Of a stretch of DNA of 64,000 nucleotides, positions 46,901 to 61,270 are shown one piece after another (position 1 is the first letter of the stretch; each line of letters begins with the position of its first letter). Origin of the DNA: Lagopus muta (taxonomy: Eukaryota > Chordata > Aves > Galliformes > Phasianidae); assembly GCF_023343835.1 (NCBI RefSeq), contig NC_064447.1:10870501-10934500 (forward strand), given 5' to 3'. The translations under genes were made by a program, and so were the position numbers. The notes below the pieces were generated by a model. It saw nothing but the letters and a program-made list of their open reading frames with translations. It was not told the DNA's origin and did no database searches.

Positions 46901-49900
46901 AATTCCTGGAGTATTTCATTGAGACAGGCAAGTCCCACGTGTCTTTGTTTGTTTCGTTGTCAGAGCAGCTGTTTTGGCTTGTCTTCTGTGCATCAGAAAG
47001 CTGGAGTGTGTGCTGCAGGAGGAGTTAAGCATCTGGAAAACTTATCACTAAACTATTTATTTTCCTTATTGATTTCTGTTTGTGCAGGTAGAAAAGGAGG
47101 CCATAAAGGCCGAGCGAGGCAGTACACAAGTCCTGAAGAGATTGATGCACAGCTCCAAGCAGAAAAACAAAAGGCAAGGGTATGTATCTGCCTTCATTCT
47201 GTACTCACTGCTATAAGCCCTGCCTTGTGCAGCACGCTTCATTTGCGGTTCGTGAGAAATGCCAGCTTAATCATTCAGTGCTTACAGCATGGATTCTGAA
47301 TGCCTGTGGCTGGGGAGACCCCACAGAGTGGTTCAGCCCAGTTCTTCACAGAAGTGAGGCCAGGTTGGTCATCCAGTCAGAGCTGTGAAGGTTGCAGGGT
47401 AAGGAAGACAATCGCAGCAGCTCTAGGCATCCTTGCCCTCAGTAATTTGTCATTCTCTAGTGTAAGCTCACTTCTTTATTCCTGTTCTGCAGCTTGGCTG
47501 TGGAGAAAAGAGGCTCACACGTTGACTTCTTTTCATATACAGAAATTACCATGTTTGCTCTCTTTCTCTTCTAATCTTACCCAAGTTCCTCTGATTTCTT
47601 TTTGTACACACGGTTTTCTCCTGTGGCTCTGACTTGTGGGAAGATGTAAAAGCACTTTCTGGCTTGAGTTCCTTTTTTGTGCACTTCTGTGCCCCAGCAC
47701 AGGATCGTAGTCCTCCCTCCCCTGCAGCTACTGGACTGGTGTTAGAAAAGGCATGACTACCTCTTGCAGAACTTGCTCTCTTGTGCTGCCAAATTATCTC
47801 TGCTATGATGGCACTCACTGCTATTTTACTGTGACTTTCTGAAAGTGCTGCCTAAGCCCGAATGCACTCTTCCAGCTGAAACCTCACAGCACTGACAGCA
47901 GCAGGATAATTATACCCTGTGTAGGAAACACTGATGAGTAAATCCCAGAAAAAGATCAGTCCTTGAAGCAGTTTTGAGCTATATTGCTGGCTCCTCTTGG
48001 ATGCTTTAATTGTGTGGTTTGCTGCTTAGCCAGATACTCCAACTTTGATGTCTTCTTCCAAAGCACAGCTCCTCTTGGTTTGTTTTCTGATTGCATCCTC
48101 TTGGTTTCATGCCATCTTTCCAGCTGCAGAAGTCACTTATCATTCTGGCCCTGTTTCTAGAATGATTCCAGCTCCTGCTCATACTGTGTCATTCACAACT
48201 TTAAGTTCACTAACTTCTCTTTTTCCAAGCTATTAATAAAAAAGCCAACTGGGAACAGAACAGAACCAGCTCCCTGCAGGAACCCCCATGAGGTGTCTGT
48301 CTCATTGTAAATAAAAAACCCCTCAGAGCAGTGCTTTATGAGAAGGGTTTCTTGCTGTTTTCTTTGTGATCATCCATACCATGCAACGATGGTTACATCT
48401 AACCCAGTTTCATTGGGGGAAGCTTATAAACACTTTACAGAATTACTTCTCTTTCTGCCTGGAGTTGATCTGCTTTGGCAGTCCCTCTGTTGAGGGATAT
48501 TTGGTAATGGTAAAGCAAGCCATTCACACCCTTGTTGGTTCTTCTAATCTTATCTTCTAGTGATTTACAAATTAATTCCTAGATTCTGCTTAGTAAAAGC
48601 CGTGCTAAAGAGGCTGCCTTCTTTGGGTAACACTCTTTTGGCTGCTGGCTGGCGATTTGCTCTTCCTTGGAGTCTTTATCTAGTGCATCTCTAAGCTCCA
48701 TCCCTGCAGATTCCAGTCCTTGAGGTGCTGTTCACTGGAAACCCAGGCCAAAGTTATTCTTCATCTGGGGGAAGCAAAGAGCCTCTTCTGTCTTCCAACA
48801 ACTTTCCAGTCTGGTGCACGGGGAGAACAGCAGAGCTGTTTAGAGATCTGCTGGGGCAGGTGATGCTGTGCTGAGAAGCAGTTCTCGTGCTGCAAGAGCA
48901 AGCAAGGCAGCCCTGGTGTTGGGAGGGCCACATCTGGAGCACCAGTGTTCCCAAAGCTGTGGGCCACTCCTCCAAAATTGAGGTTCAGTTAAAAGTCAGG
49001 GTGGGATTTGGGCTTTGTATTGACACGTTGTATCTCATTTCATGCCTTTCTGTAGGAAGAAGAGGAGCAAGAAGAAGGTGAAGGAGCAACAGGGGACCCA
49101 AAAAAGGACAAGAAGTCTTTAGATTCAGATGAGAGCGATGAAGATGATGAAGATTATCAGGTGATTCTCAGGACACTTAATGCATTTTCACTATCTGGTT
49201 TCTTGATGTGTGAGGTAGATGCATGTTCTTGAACTGGAGTTGTGTTTGAGAGCCATCTGTGGTAAATCTTTTATGGAAGAGCCATTGTTAGAAGCCAGAA
49301 AAACTTTCTTGACTGCATTTTGTTCTGAAAGTGACCCTTTGTGTATTCTGTAAGTAAAATGCAAAGGTGAGGTGATTTCAGAAGAGACTAAAGATACCTG
49401 GCAGCATAAATCTTGGTTTCTGTTTGGTAGTGAAGGCCCTTTGAATGCTACTTCTGGGGTGTGTTGCAGTGTATCTGGTGAGTTCCAGTGCAGGATAATT
49501 CTGGGTTTCTTTGAGTTTCTTAACCACCTTCTTTTTCTTGAATCATAGCAAAAGCGCAAAGGAGTGGAAGGGTTGATAGACATAGAGAATCCCAACCGTG
49601 TCATTCAGACAACCAAAAAAGTAACTCAGCTGGACCTGGATGGACCCAAGGAGCTCTCAAGACGAGAGCGGTGAGTTCTTCCTGCAGCAGCAGACAGGCA
49701 GGGCTCACTGCCACTCCAGCTGCCTCTCCTTACAAAGAAGCTGCCTGTTCTGTGTCACCACTGTGTCCATCCCGAAGGCAGGCAGCTCAGCCGCTTGTGC
49801 TGAGTGAGATTGGTTGCTGTGAAGTGGATGCTGTCCATTTCTTGCCTGAAGTTTTATGCCACAAAATGTGATATAACTAAAATCATTAACCTGAGGTCAC

Positions 49901-51338
49901 ACTTGGGTCATTTTTCATCCAGCTGCAGAAGGTGCCCCAGTGACAGGTGCTGATCTCCCAGGTTCCCGAGGTCGTAGTGCGATTTTTGTTTGAGCTGGTG
50001 AATAAGATGAGAAGCCCAAGTGTGATCTTGTAGTTTAATTTAGCACTCGAGAATTTCAGGGTGAAAAATGTAATGTTGCTTGTCTTAAACAGGTTGTTTA
50101 AGATGGATTATTTGGGATAGGCCTCAGCAGAACTACCTCGAGGTGTGGAAAAATGTTATAATGCTGTGCAGTCTGGGGGTAATTCCTTTGACCTCGTTGT
50201 GTCTCAGTGCTGTGATGTAGCTGAAGGTACAAAACCTTCTGCTTCTCTCCATCTCTCATCAAACACCACAGCAGGCACAACTTGTGCTTGAAAAGTGGTG
50301 GTGGGGTCCCACAGCCTTGGTAGGCAGTCTGTCTGCACTCGCCTTCCATCCCAGTCAGAAAGCCTCCCTTAGAGTACATCTGCACCTGCATGCTTCCCTG
50401 CATATTCTAACAACTGCTGTGTTTCACTCAAACAGAGAGGAAATAGAGAAACAAAAGGCAAAAGAAAGATACATGAAAATGCACCTAGCTGGTAAAACAG
50501 AGCAAGCCAAGGCAGATCTTGCCCGACTAGCCATCATTCGGAAGCAAAGGGAAGAAGCTGCCAGGAAGAAAGAAGAAGAAAGAAAAGGTTGGGGAGTAAT
50601 TAATCACATCCTCTTACTTCTCTTTTGCAATAGCTGTACTGCCTGAAGGCACGACTTCTGATATCTGTGCTGTAATCCCTCACCTCCTGCGTGGTGGTGC
50701 TGAGTGTCATTGCAGCTCTGTTCATCAAAGCCAGGCTTGGCTGTTTCGTTCCTATAAAGCCATAGGATGTCTGAAGTGGGAGAAGGCAGGGACAGAAGGG
50801 AACTGCTCTGACATCTGTATCTGCAAGCTCAGCCTCCCAGGCAGTGCTTGCTGGTATTTGGGGATTTATTGAGTTCCTTGTGCTGGGTGTGATTTATCTG
50901 CATTGCCTGCTGGGGATACAAACTGCACAGGAAATTTGCAACAGTCTTCCCCTGCCTGGATTTCCTCTTTGGCTCTGATAAACGTGAGACAGAACTCTAA
51001 TGAATGTGTTCTTAGTGACTTCCACAGGGAAATTTATGCAGCAGAATCAGGGTAATTTGCAGCAGCCTGAAGAGAGGCACAGAACATAAGGAAGGTGTAG
51101 GGAGGGCTGCTCCTGGAAGCCTGGAGGGACCCTACCACAGATGAGTGGGGAGGGTCAGAGTTTTTCCTCTGTTATTTCAGTGTAGGTAGCAAGATTTCAA
51201 TCTCTGCAGCTATAAGGCTGCCAGCAGTCCCTGTCGTGCACTGTGAAACGATGACATCTCTGTTCTTTTCCTCCTGCAGCAAAAGATGAAGCGGCCATGG
51301 CAGGTAAAAGACTGCAGTCACTGTCCCTTAACAAGTAA
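43928..51338 (+). CDS. PDAP1: PDGFA-associated protein 1 (PAP1/HASPP28), complete
   Basis: PDAP1 is a small, charged, casein-kinase-type phosphoprotein of the PP28 family, reported to bind PDGF-A; its cellular role is still debated. Six coding exons: 43928-43940, 47088-47179, 49056-49160, 49549-49670, 50436-50587 and 51280-51338, giving 180 residues (human 181). Order: basic Gly/Arg/Lys N-terminus ([17 protein letters not shown]), acidic Glu/Asp-rich centre with the phosphosite-like [13 protein letters not shown] (about 56-68), the conserved [14 protein letters not shown], then a basic helical C-terminus ending QSLSLNK. The first exon codes only four residues plus one base, and intron 1 is over 3 kb. 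The 3' untranslated region carries a long G-run. Confidence 0.97.
45302..45366 (-). repeat. Probable ancient MIR-like SINE fragment in PDAP1 intron 1
   Basis: Read on the minus strand, 'cactttcccatttgtaaaac' then 'agggctgatgattctcattc' matches the MIR core 'cagtttcccatctgtaaaatggggatgataat'. It is diverged; boundaries are approximate. Confidence 0.5.
48225..48330 (-). repeat. Possible diverged CR1 internal fragment in PDAP1 intron 2
   Basis: The antisense-like string 'ctgggaacagaacagaacc' followed by 'ccctgcaggaacccccatga' weakly resembles the CR1 region 'actggtcccagtactga...ccctgggaacaccac'. This is a faint match by eye and could be chance. Confidence 0.25.
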
Positions 51339-51628
51339 GCACAGGACATGCAAGAGGAGGAAACGCCAGGGAACCGTGCCTGGTGCCTGCCAGGACCTCT
51401 GTCGTGTTGCATACCATAGGTGCCACGTAGGGTGTGCTGCGGCATCGAAGTCACCTTCACCTCCAAGAGACACTGACAATGTGTTTTGTCTTCATCCTGG
51501 CACAATTTCCATTTGGGGTTAGGGGCAGCTGCTATCCTCGGTGCAAAACTGTGCTGAACAGCAATTCTCTGTAACAGTTTGAAAACCTGAATGTTTTTGC
51601 TGTTTTTAGGTTTAAGAACTCATAGACC

Positions 51629-51710
51629 GGGGGGATGGGGGGGGGGGGGGGGGGGGGAGGGAGGGAGGGGAGCAGGGTGGGAGGGAGCTGTGTGGGAGGG
51701 GAGATGCTTC
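51629..51710 (+). repeat. Poly-G / G-rich tract in PDAP1 3' untranslated region
   Basis: A run of 21 G (51637-51657), preceded by GGGGGG at 51629-51634 and followed by GGGA-type repeats, lies about 290 bases past the PDAP1 stop codon. It has strong G-quadruplex potential on the transcribed RNA. Such runs are also error-prone in sequencing, so exact length is uncertain. Confidence 0.9.
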
Positions 51711-52889
51711 AAATATTAGATTGCAAGAAAATAGATGGTGGGGTCATTGTGGGGTGGGGCACGCGGGGTGGGGAGCTTTGACTTGCTCATGGAAACCCAA
51801 AGGATAACGTATGTGTGGAATTCTTTTGGGCAGACGGCCCTTCAACTTGTACTGCAGGCTGTTGCAGTGGAATCTGGGAGCCTGACTTCATGGACATCTG
51901 GAGCGTTCTGTTCCTTCCCATTTTCACCCCTCCTTTCTCACAGCCAGTCTCCCCCTTTTCCCTCCTCTTCATTATTATTTTTCTCTTCACCTGATTAGGG
52001 ATAGTGCCAGTTTTTAACCACATTATCCTTTGTTTAAAGGAAGACAAAAATATATCATGAAATATATCAGACCCAGATGGAAAAAAAACAAACCCACCTC
52101 GATGAAGTTAATGAAAAAAGAAAAGGAAAAACAACAGAACTTGTATATTTGGCTGATTAAAATGTAAATTATCAGCATTGCCTCGTGTAAGTGAACTGCT
52201 GGAACACGCAGTGCAGCAGCAATGTGGTGTCGCAGTGATTTTTGTGTCTGCTGCCTTGCTGCTTCTCTCTGCTGTTTACGATGTTGGGTTTGGCTCAGGG
52301 TTCAGGAGCCCTAACAGCAGCTGCAGCCCCAAGGCAAAAAGCTTTCTTGCTGTTGTCTGATGGACATCTTGCACAATCTGGTTAGCAGAGAGGAGAAAAC
52401 AGTTACCTTCAGGCTGCTGTTGAGCTCAGTGTGTCAGAAAGCCATCGCTGTGCTGCTGCCCTGGCAGGAGGTGCTGCAATCTGGTGCCTTGTGGTTGGGA
52501 TCCCAGCAATTGTCAGCTTTATCAAGAACTGAGGTGGAGCCAGAGGGTCAGGTGGAAATTTGGGGTGAGCCTTGGAGCAAAAGGAGGTGGCTGGGGCCAC
52601 GCATGGGAGGAAGGGAGAAAAGGGGGCTGGTTCAGGTGTGCTGCTGGGTCACACATCAACATCTCTTCCTGCATTTCCTAGAATGCAGCTCCACTATGGG
52701 AGAATGGACCAGAGCTCAGAATCACGGGGTGACTCGAAAGTCATCATCCCAGTGCTGCCAGCAAGGATCCCTCCTGGGGTTGTGGTCAGTGTAAGGGCTG
52801 CTTCGCATGGAGGAGCGCTGCCAGGAGCTGTGTTAACCTGAGCCCATGCAATTAAACCCTGCCAACATGCTGTAATCACACGTGTTCAC

Positions 52890-52895
52890 ATTAAA
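52890..52895 (+). terminator. Candidate polyadenylation signal of PDAP1
   Basis: ATTAAA just upstream of an A-run; other ATTAAA copies lie at 52156 and 52851. I cannot tell which is used. The choice here implies a 3' untranslated region of about 1.57 kb. Confidence 0.35.
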
Positions 52896-52964
52896 ATGCT
52901 TTAAAAAAAAAAAAAGAGAAAAAAAAAGAAGAAAAATACTGAGTTTACATGGGAAAATCTCTAC

Positions 52965-52970
52965 TTTATT
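52965..52970 (-). terminator. Polyadenylation signal of ARPC1B
   Basis: TTTATT on the plus strand is AATAAA for ARPC1B, about 205 bases past the stop codon. It lies only about 70 bases from the last candidate PDAP1 signal, so the two 3' ends nearly touch. Confidence 0.75.
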
Positions 52971-53173
52971 ATTGAGTTCATAAAGCGATGTATGACCAGC
53001 ATCGGTTAGGATGGTAACAAAAACAGTAAAAAAGGAACCAAAAAACAGCCGCCTTTATCTCTGTGTCAGAACAGCCCAGGGCTGGCTGGCAGCCAGGAGC
53101 GTGGGGCAAAGGGGTGCAGCAGTGGAGCAGCAGAGCAGGGGCAGCTGCAGCCGGGACCTCCTGGCTGTGTCCT

Positions 53174-56342
<3,169 letters not shown>

Positions 56343-56352
56343 GGTGTGCGGG

Positions 56353-57027
56353 CTGGGAGGATGAGAACGTTGTTGGGACACGTGGCTGTGGGGACAAAAA
56401 CCCCATGGAGGACCCCTTTTCCATCTCCACAAATCCCTTGTTGGTATCCCTGGGGGCTCCGAGCTCAGAGCCTGCCCCAGCGAAGCTGATGGCTGTTCTG
56501 AGGAGCTCAGATTTGGGGTGAGATGTTGGAGGGGACAGTGCTGCCTCAGGGCCAGGCACCCCACAGTGAGCATCCCACAGCCATGTGCCACATCCCGATG
56601 GGTGCCACGTCCCAAGAGCACCATCTATGCCCACCCTGATCCCCCCCAGCCCTGGGGCAGGGAGAGGCAGGAGGAAGCCGTGAGTGCACCAGTAACACCC
56701 CGATGCAGGAAGCTGCCGTGGGACGGCTTCCAGGGACTTCCTACCCACGTCGACACCCTGGGTGGGTGTCCCAGGACCCCACAGCCACCACCACCCATCG
56801 CACCCCCAAAGGCACATCCCTCCCTCCAGCTGTCCCTACAAACCATGCGGGGCCGGAGGCGCTCAGGGCTCGCTCCTTCCCAGCTCTCATTTAGGAAGAG
56901 CCAAAGCCTGGCGGCGGAGACGCCTCCATCCCATCCATGAGTAATCCCTTCCCCTGCTGCTGCCAGAGCGCTGCGGGACGGGGCGGCACCGCGGAGCTGG
57001 AAAGGGAGCTGTGGGGCTGGGGGAGGA
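56353..57027. other. Upstream flank or 5' intron of ARPC1B
   Basis: Moderately GC-rich sequence that probably includes an intron in the ARPC1B 5' untranslated region, because a 3' splice site precedes the start codon. I could not place the non-coding first exon. Open frames on both strands here look like products of GC-rich composition. Confidence 0.4.
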
Positions 57028-57145
57028 GTGGATTGAAGGCCCCGGGCAGCCTGAACCGGTGGGGGGCAAGCAGCCCACGGCCGGGGGTGGGGTTGGGGGG
57101 CTTTGAGGTCCCTTCCAAGCCCAGCATGCTGTGACCCCACGATTG
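57028..57145 (+). repeat. Diverged CR1 3' end upstream of ARPC1B
   Basis: The order 'gggcagcctgaaccggtggg', 'cacggccgggggtggggttg' and 'ctttgaggtcccttccaagc', then 'gctgtgacccc', follows the CR1 3' tail (gggcagcctggtctggtggg / ccatggcagggggttgg / tttgaggtcccttccaaccc). It is a short plus-strand copy, more GC-rich than the others. Confidence 0.75.
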
Positions 57146-57706
57146 GGCAGCGCGGGGTAAAATCGATGCGTGGGGATGGACTGCAGAGATGTGGAGCGGA
57201 ACAGTGCGCGCTGTGGGTACCGCTGCGGCCACCGCCAGCGGGGTGAGCGGCATCGATCTCCTGCTCAGACAATTCTGGGCCACGAAATGAGCCGCGGGGC
57301 AGCGGCGGTGCTTTTTGGGGTCGGGTTGGGAGCTGGGAGCTGTTTGCTTTCCCTCCCCACGCTCGGTGCTCACCGCCACCCCGGGGGGAAGGGCTCTGTC
57401 GCAGCCGTCAAAGCGGGAGCGGAAGCGTTCGGTACAAACAACACAAAAGAAAAAAGAACTTTTTTGGCTGCATTGGGAGCGGTCAGCACTGCGTGCTCCG
57501 TTCCGTCTGCCTGCAGCCCTCACGCTGCTGCTGCCCCGGGCACAGCGCTGCAGGGAGGGCACCGAGGCACCGCTCAGCCCCTGGCCCTGTGCCGAGGGTC
57601 TGAAAGAAGGGAGAGGGGTTTGGGAGGAGTAGGTGGGAGTGGGGCCGGGGCTGCTCGCTTATCTCCACCCCCAGCCCTGAGCTCAGAGCCATGGGAGCTC
57701 AGAGGG
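57146..57706. other. GC-rich non-coding stretch between ARPC1B and ARPC1A
   Basis: CpG dinucleotides are frequent in 57,160-57,600, so this is one candidate location for the ARPC1B promoter and non-coding first exon, but no start site can be fixed from sequence alone. Confidence 0.35.
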
Positions 57707-57790
57707 GATAACCGAACCCAGATAACTGAACCCAGATAACTGAACCCAGATAACCAAACCCAGATAACCGAACACAGATAACCGAACCCA
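57707..57790 (+). repeat. 14-bp minisatellite carrying GATA motifs
   Basis: Six tandem copies of a 14-base unit, GATAACYGAACCCA, run without interruption for 84 bases. Five of the six units read AGATAA, a match to the WGATAR binding motif of GATA factors; the first reads GGATAA. It lies about 1.4 kb upstream of the ARPC1B start codon, in the direction of its promoter. Confidence 0.95.
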
Positions 57791-60700
57791 GGCGGGGGCT
57801 GAGTGGAGCAGCACTGGGTTCACTTGTGCTGTGCCTTCTGTGCAGCCATCAGAGCACAGACCCCCCGGGACATCTCTGTCACCCCCAAGCCTCCATCCAC
57901 CGCTGAGGCCAAAGCTCAGAGCCCGGCGTGCCCTCCTGCTCCCCGTGGTGCTGCGGGTTGTCACCAGCCTGCAGGGGACACCATCCCCATTGCACCCCTG
58001 TGTTGGTGCAGGTGCACCTAGAGCCAGCGTGGCCCTTGGGAAGGGTGGCCCATCACCACCCCTAAGAGCACGGGGCAGCCCTGACCTCTTCCTCATACAG
58101 AGCAATGCCCCGAGGAGACGGCCCACAGCTCCAGCTCCGTGGCACCACATCCCTGGGCATCGCCTGCAGCTCTTCAGCCTCAGGGCCACGAGAGTAACAG
58201 CCAGGCGTGGAAATAAGGACCCCAAACACAGCGACAAAGCCACGAGCGGTGAGCCCACCTCCATCCCAAACCCCATCCCAATGGGCTTTTGCCCCTTCCC
58301 AGCTTTTGGCAGCGGGGAGCTGAACGCCCCACAGCCCGCTCTCCCACTCCTTACCTGGCAGAGCAGGGCAGGGCAGTTCGTGGACTCTGGGCAGTCGACA
58401 CGAACAGCCAAGCCCGGGCAGAGCGCAGTGAGCGCTGAGAGTTGCTGGCTGCCCTGCCGAGGCAGCTCCACTTCCCTTTTCCTCTCTGAGAAATGCAACC
58501 ACTTCCTTACGTGGGCGTTGGGGGAGCGCAGAGCAGCTCGGCAGCCGCCCTGCCCTCGCGTGCTGCAGGCAGCAGGCCTCCCAGCACCGGGAAGCACCAG
58601 CGAAGCGGGGCCCATCCGTGGGGCAGCACCGCCTCCGTGGCCGTGGGACCCCGCTGTGCCCGGAGCTGAGCAGGGACGCCTGCTGCTTTCGCATCCCGCC
58701 GAGCCCACGCTCACCCCATGCGTCCCTCCTTCTTCCTCCTGCTCTGCAGCCATCTGGTTTGCATCCCTCTCCCTGCAGAAGCGCAGCTCCTGATGGCAAG
58801 CGCCGGGAGGGCTTCGGTTTCAAGGCAGCGAGCAGGGTGATGTCTGCACAGAAGGATGCATCACCCCTCGTGCTGATCACAGCCGTGCCCATGGAGAATA
58901 AGGTCCTGTGGGTTTCCCCGCTGCAGGAGGGCTGGAGCTGCCCCTGTGGGTATCTGTACTCTGCCTGCTGGAAGCACTGAGCACCCACTGCGTGGGTTTC
59001 TGCAGGGCTCAGCTGCCCATGGAGAAGGAACCCAGTGCCGGGGTGATGGACCAACCCAGCTCATGGCCTGGATCAATTCCCTGGCTGCTTTCCCTTCATT
59101 TCCTTACAGGGAAAGTTCCTCCTGCACCCACTGCTGCTCTCAGAGAGCTCGGGGGCTCTGAGAAAGGCTGGAGATGAACCTCAGTGCACCGATATGGGAG
59201 GCATCAGCTGTCAGTGCTGGAGGTGCACGGCTCCCCCCACCTGCACACGGTGCAGATTTGAGCTCCGTTTTTCTTTGAGTGGTGGTTGTTTATATTCCCC
59301 TCGCTCTGTCCTTCTTTGACATCAGTATCTCCAGCCTGGTTTTGATCTGATTGCTGGTGCACACGTTTCTCTCTCAGTAACCCAAGGCAGTTGCACCCCA
59401 TGCCAGTGTCACTGCACGGAGCAAACGCTCCTTGTGCTTTCTCAGGCTCTTTCATGCAGAACAAGGCGACATTTAGAGGTCCATTTTCTCCACTCTCTCA
59501 GTAGATGCTTTTTTCCTCCCTCCTTTTATGTTGTTTGTGCCACGTATTTCAGAATGTAGATATTTCTTTTTAAACACCACACTTTCAAAAGCAACTTCAG
59601 AAGAAATGTGTCTGCAGAGACGAACAAAGCCAAAGCCAGGCTCCTCTGTTAATCCTCCACGGCTGGCAGCATCACTTTGATCCACAAGACATTTAACTCC
59701 ATTCTAGCTGATAAACCCAGTGCCACCCAAGTCACTGCACACAGCAATCACCGGGCTGCGAGCTGAGTAAGCAGTTAGTCTACATTTATAAGGGAGAGGA
59801 AATTGCAAAGCTATGCTTGGCTGCCAGGGGAAAAGGTGGAAGACGAAAGAAAAGCAAAAGGAACTGACAAAAAGTGCTCTGAGTGCAACAAACATTGCAC
59901 CTGAAAATGATGCACCCCCATAAGGCACAAAGTTGGCTTTCGGAACAGTTGCCAGCTCTGCGTTCTGCCCTTCCTTCTCAGTCGCTCAGAGCTGAGCTGT
60001 GAGCAGGGGATGATGCAGCACTCCTGTTGCAGAGGAAGTGGTGACATTTACTCACCGGGTCGTTGGTTTTTTTTAATGCACTTCTGCATTTTCGACAGAA
60101 ATGACAAGGTCTCAGACCTTATAAAGCAATGCCTCGAGCCAGAAAATCCCCCTCCTAAGCACAGCCTGCACCAAGCTCCAGGCAGTGGTACAGTGAGCCT
60201 TAATTAGAGCGTATGAATAAAGGGAGTTATGTGCCAAGGCCTCAGCACGCTGCCCAGGCTCAGAACTGCACTTCAGATGGCTCACCTGGAGATCAGTGCA
60301 GCACAGTGTTTGCTGTTACTCCTGTTAAATGTGCTTTGTTACTCCACTGGTCACCACACAGAACTCCATGGGCTGAGCACTCAGCTCCCACACGACATGC
60401 AGACCTGTGTAATGTCACAGGCTCACCAAATGGTTTGCTTTTCATTTGCTGTCCCCAAGATCTGGATTTTTGCCTTCCTGTCCACACGTAACCTTCCACA
60501 CTGCACCCTGTGCTGTGAAAAGGCTTTGTACAAATCCCAAAAGGCAACCACAGATAATTCTGGTCATCTAAAACTATGACCCACTACAATGGAAAAGGCA
60601 TTCGGGTTAATTTGCTGTCACTACCATTCAGAATGCCAGGCAGACAGAACTCAGAGTCAGCAGGACAGAACTATTCCTCCTCCAACATCACCACCTCAAA

Positions 60701-60927
60701 GGATCAGCCCTCGAACGAAGCCCAGCTCAGTCTTCACATCCAGACCATCACAGCTCCAGGTCTTCATCTGCCAACTTCAAGCAGCACAGTTAAGATGAAC
60801 TCTTCCTGTTCTGAGGCCATAAAACACCAGGTCAGGATTTTATGCTCTCTGAGATCATTCTTACAAAATCCCCTTTTTAATCACTCTTAATGGGCACCAA
60901 AACACAAAGGATCTGTTTTTCTTTTTT
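57791..60927. other. Intergenic stretch between ARPC1A and ARPC1B
   Basis: GC-rich to about 59,170, then more AT-rich. Long open frames overlap on both strands at 57,683-58,793 but resemble nothing known. Read on the minus strand, 58475-58515 holds ETS-like AGGAAGTGG and GGGAAGTG motifs. No exon is supported. Confidence 0.4.
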
Positions 60928-60933
60928 TTTATT
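60928..60933 (-). terminator. Polyadenylation signal of ARPC1A
   Basis: TTTATT on the plus strand gives AATAAA for ARPC1A about 340 bases past its stop codon, within an (ATT)n/T-run low-complexity stretch. Confidence 0.6.
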
Positions 60934-61270
60934 ATTATTATTATTTCTAGCAGACAATTTACATAAAATTCCCCTTTTAAGTTAGTGATTCATAACTTCC
61001 TGCAATAAACTACTTAAGGAGCAGCTTTGGTAAAGAATGGAATGAAACAACCAACCAAAAAATAAAAATAAAACAAAAAAAAAAGAACAATCACAGCTGA
61101 TTTTGAAACCAACACAATTCACCAAATTTAGATTCAAAAGAAAATCTGCCAAGCCGTTCTTTCTCAGTGTTTCCAAGCATTCCACCTTTCTCCTCCCTCC
61201 TCAGGTTTGTGCAGACGTGGGAGCTGCGTTCTGTCAGCAGTTTGTCCTGCTAGATGCTGGCAATCCATCT

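Noticed and set aside
57683-58793. Long overlapping open frames on both strands (356 and 320 codons)
   Set aside because: They lie in GC-rich sequence with few stops, are antiparallel shadows of each other, show no known domain, and have amino-acid composition typical of translated CpG-rich DNA.
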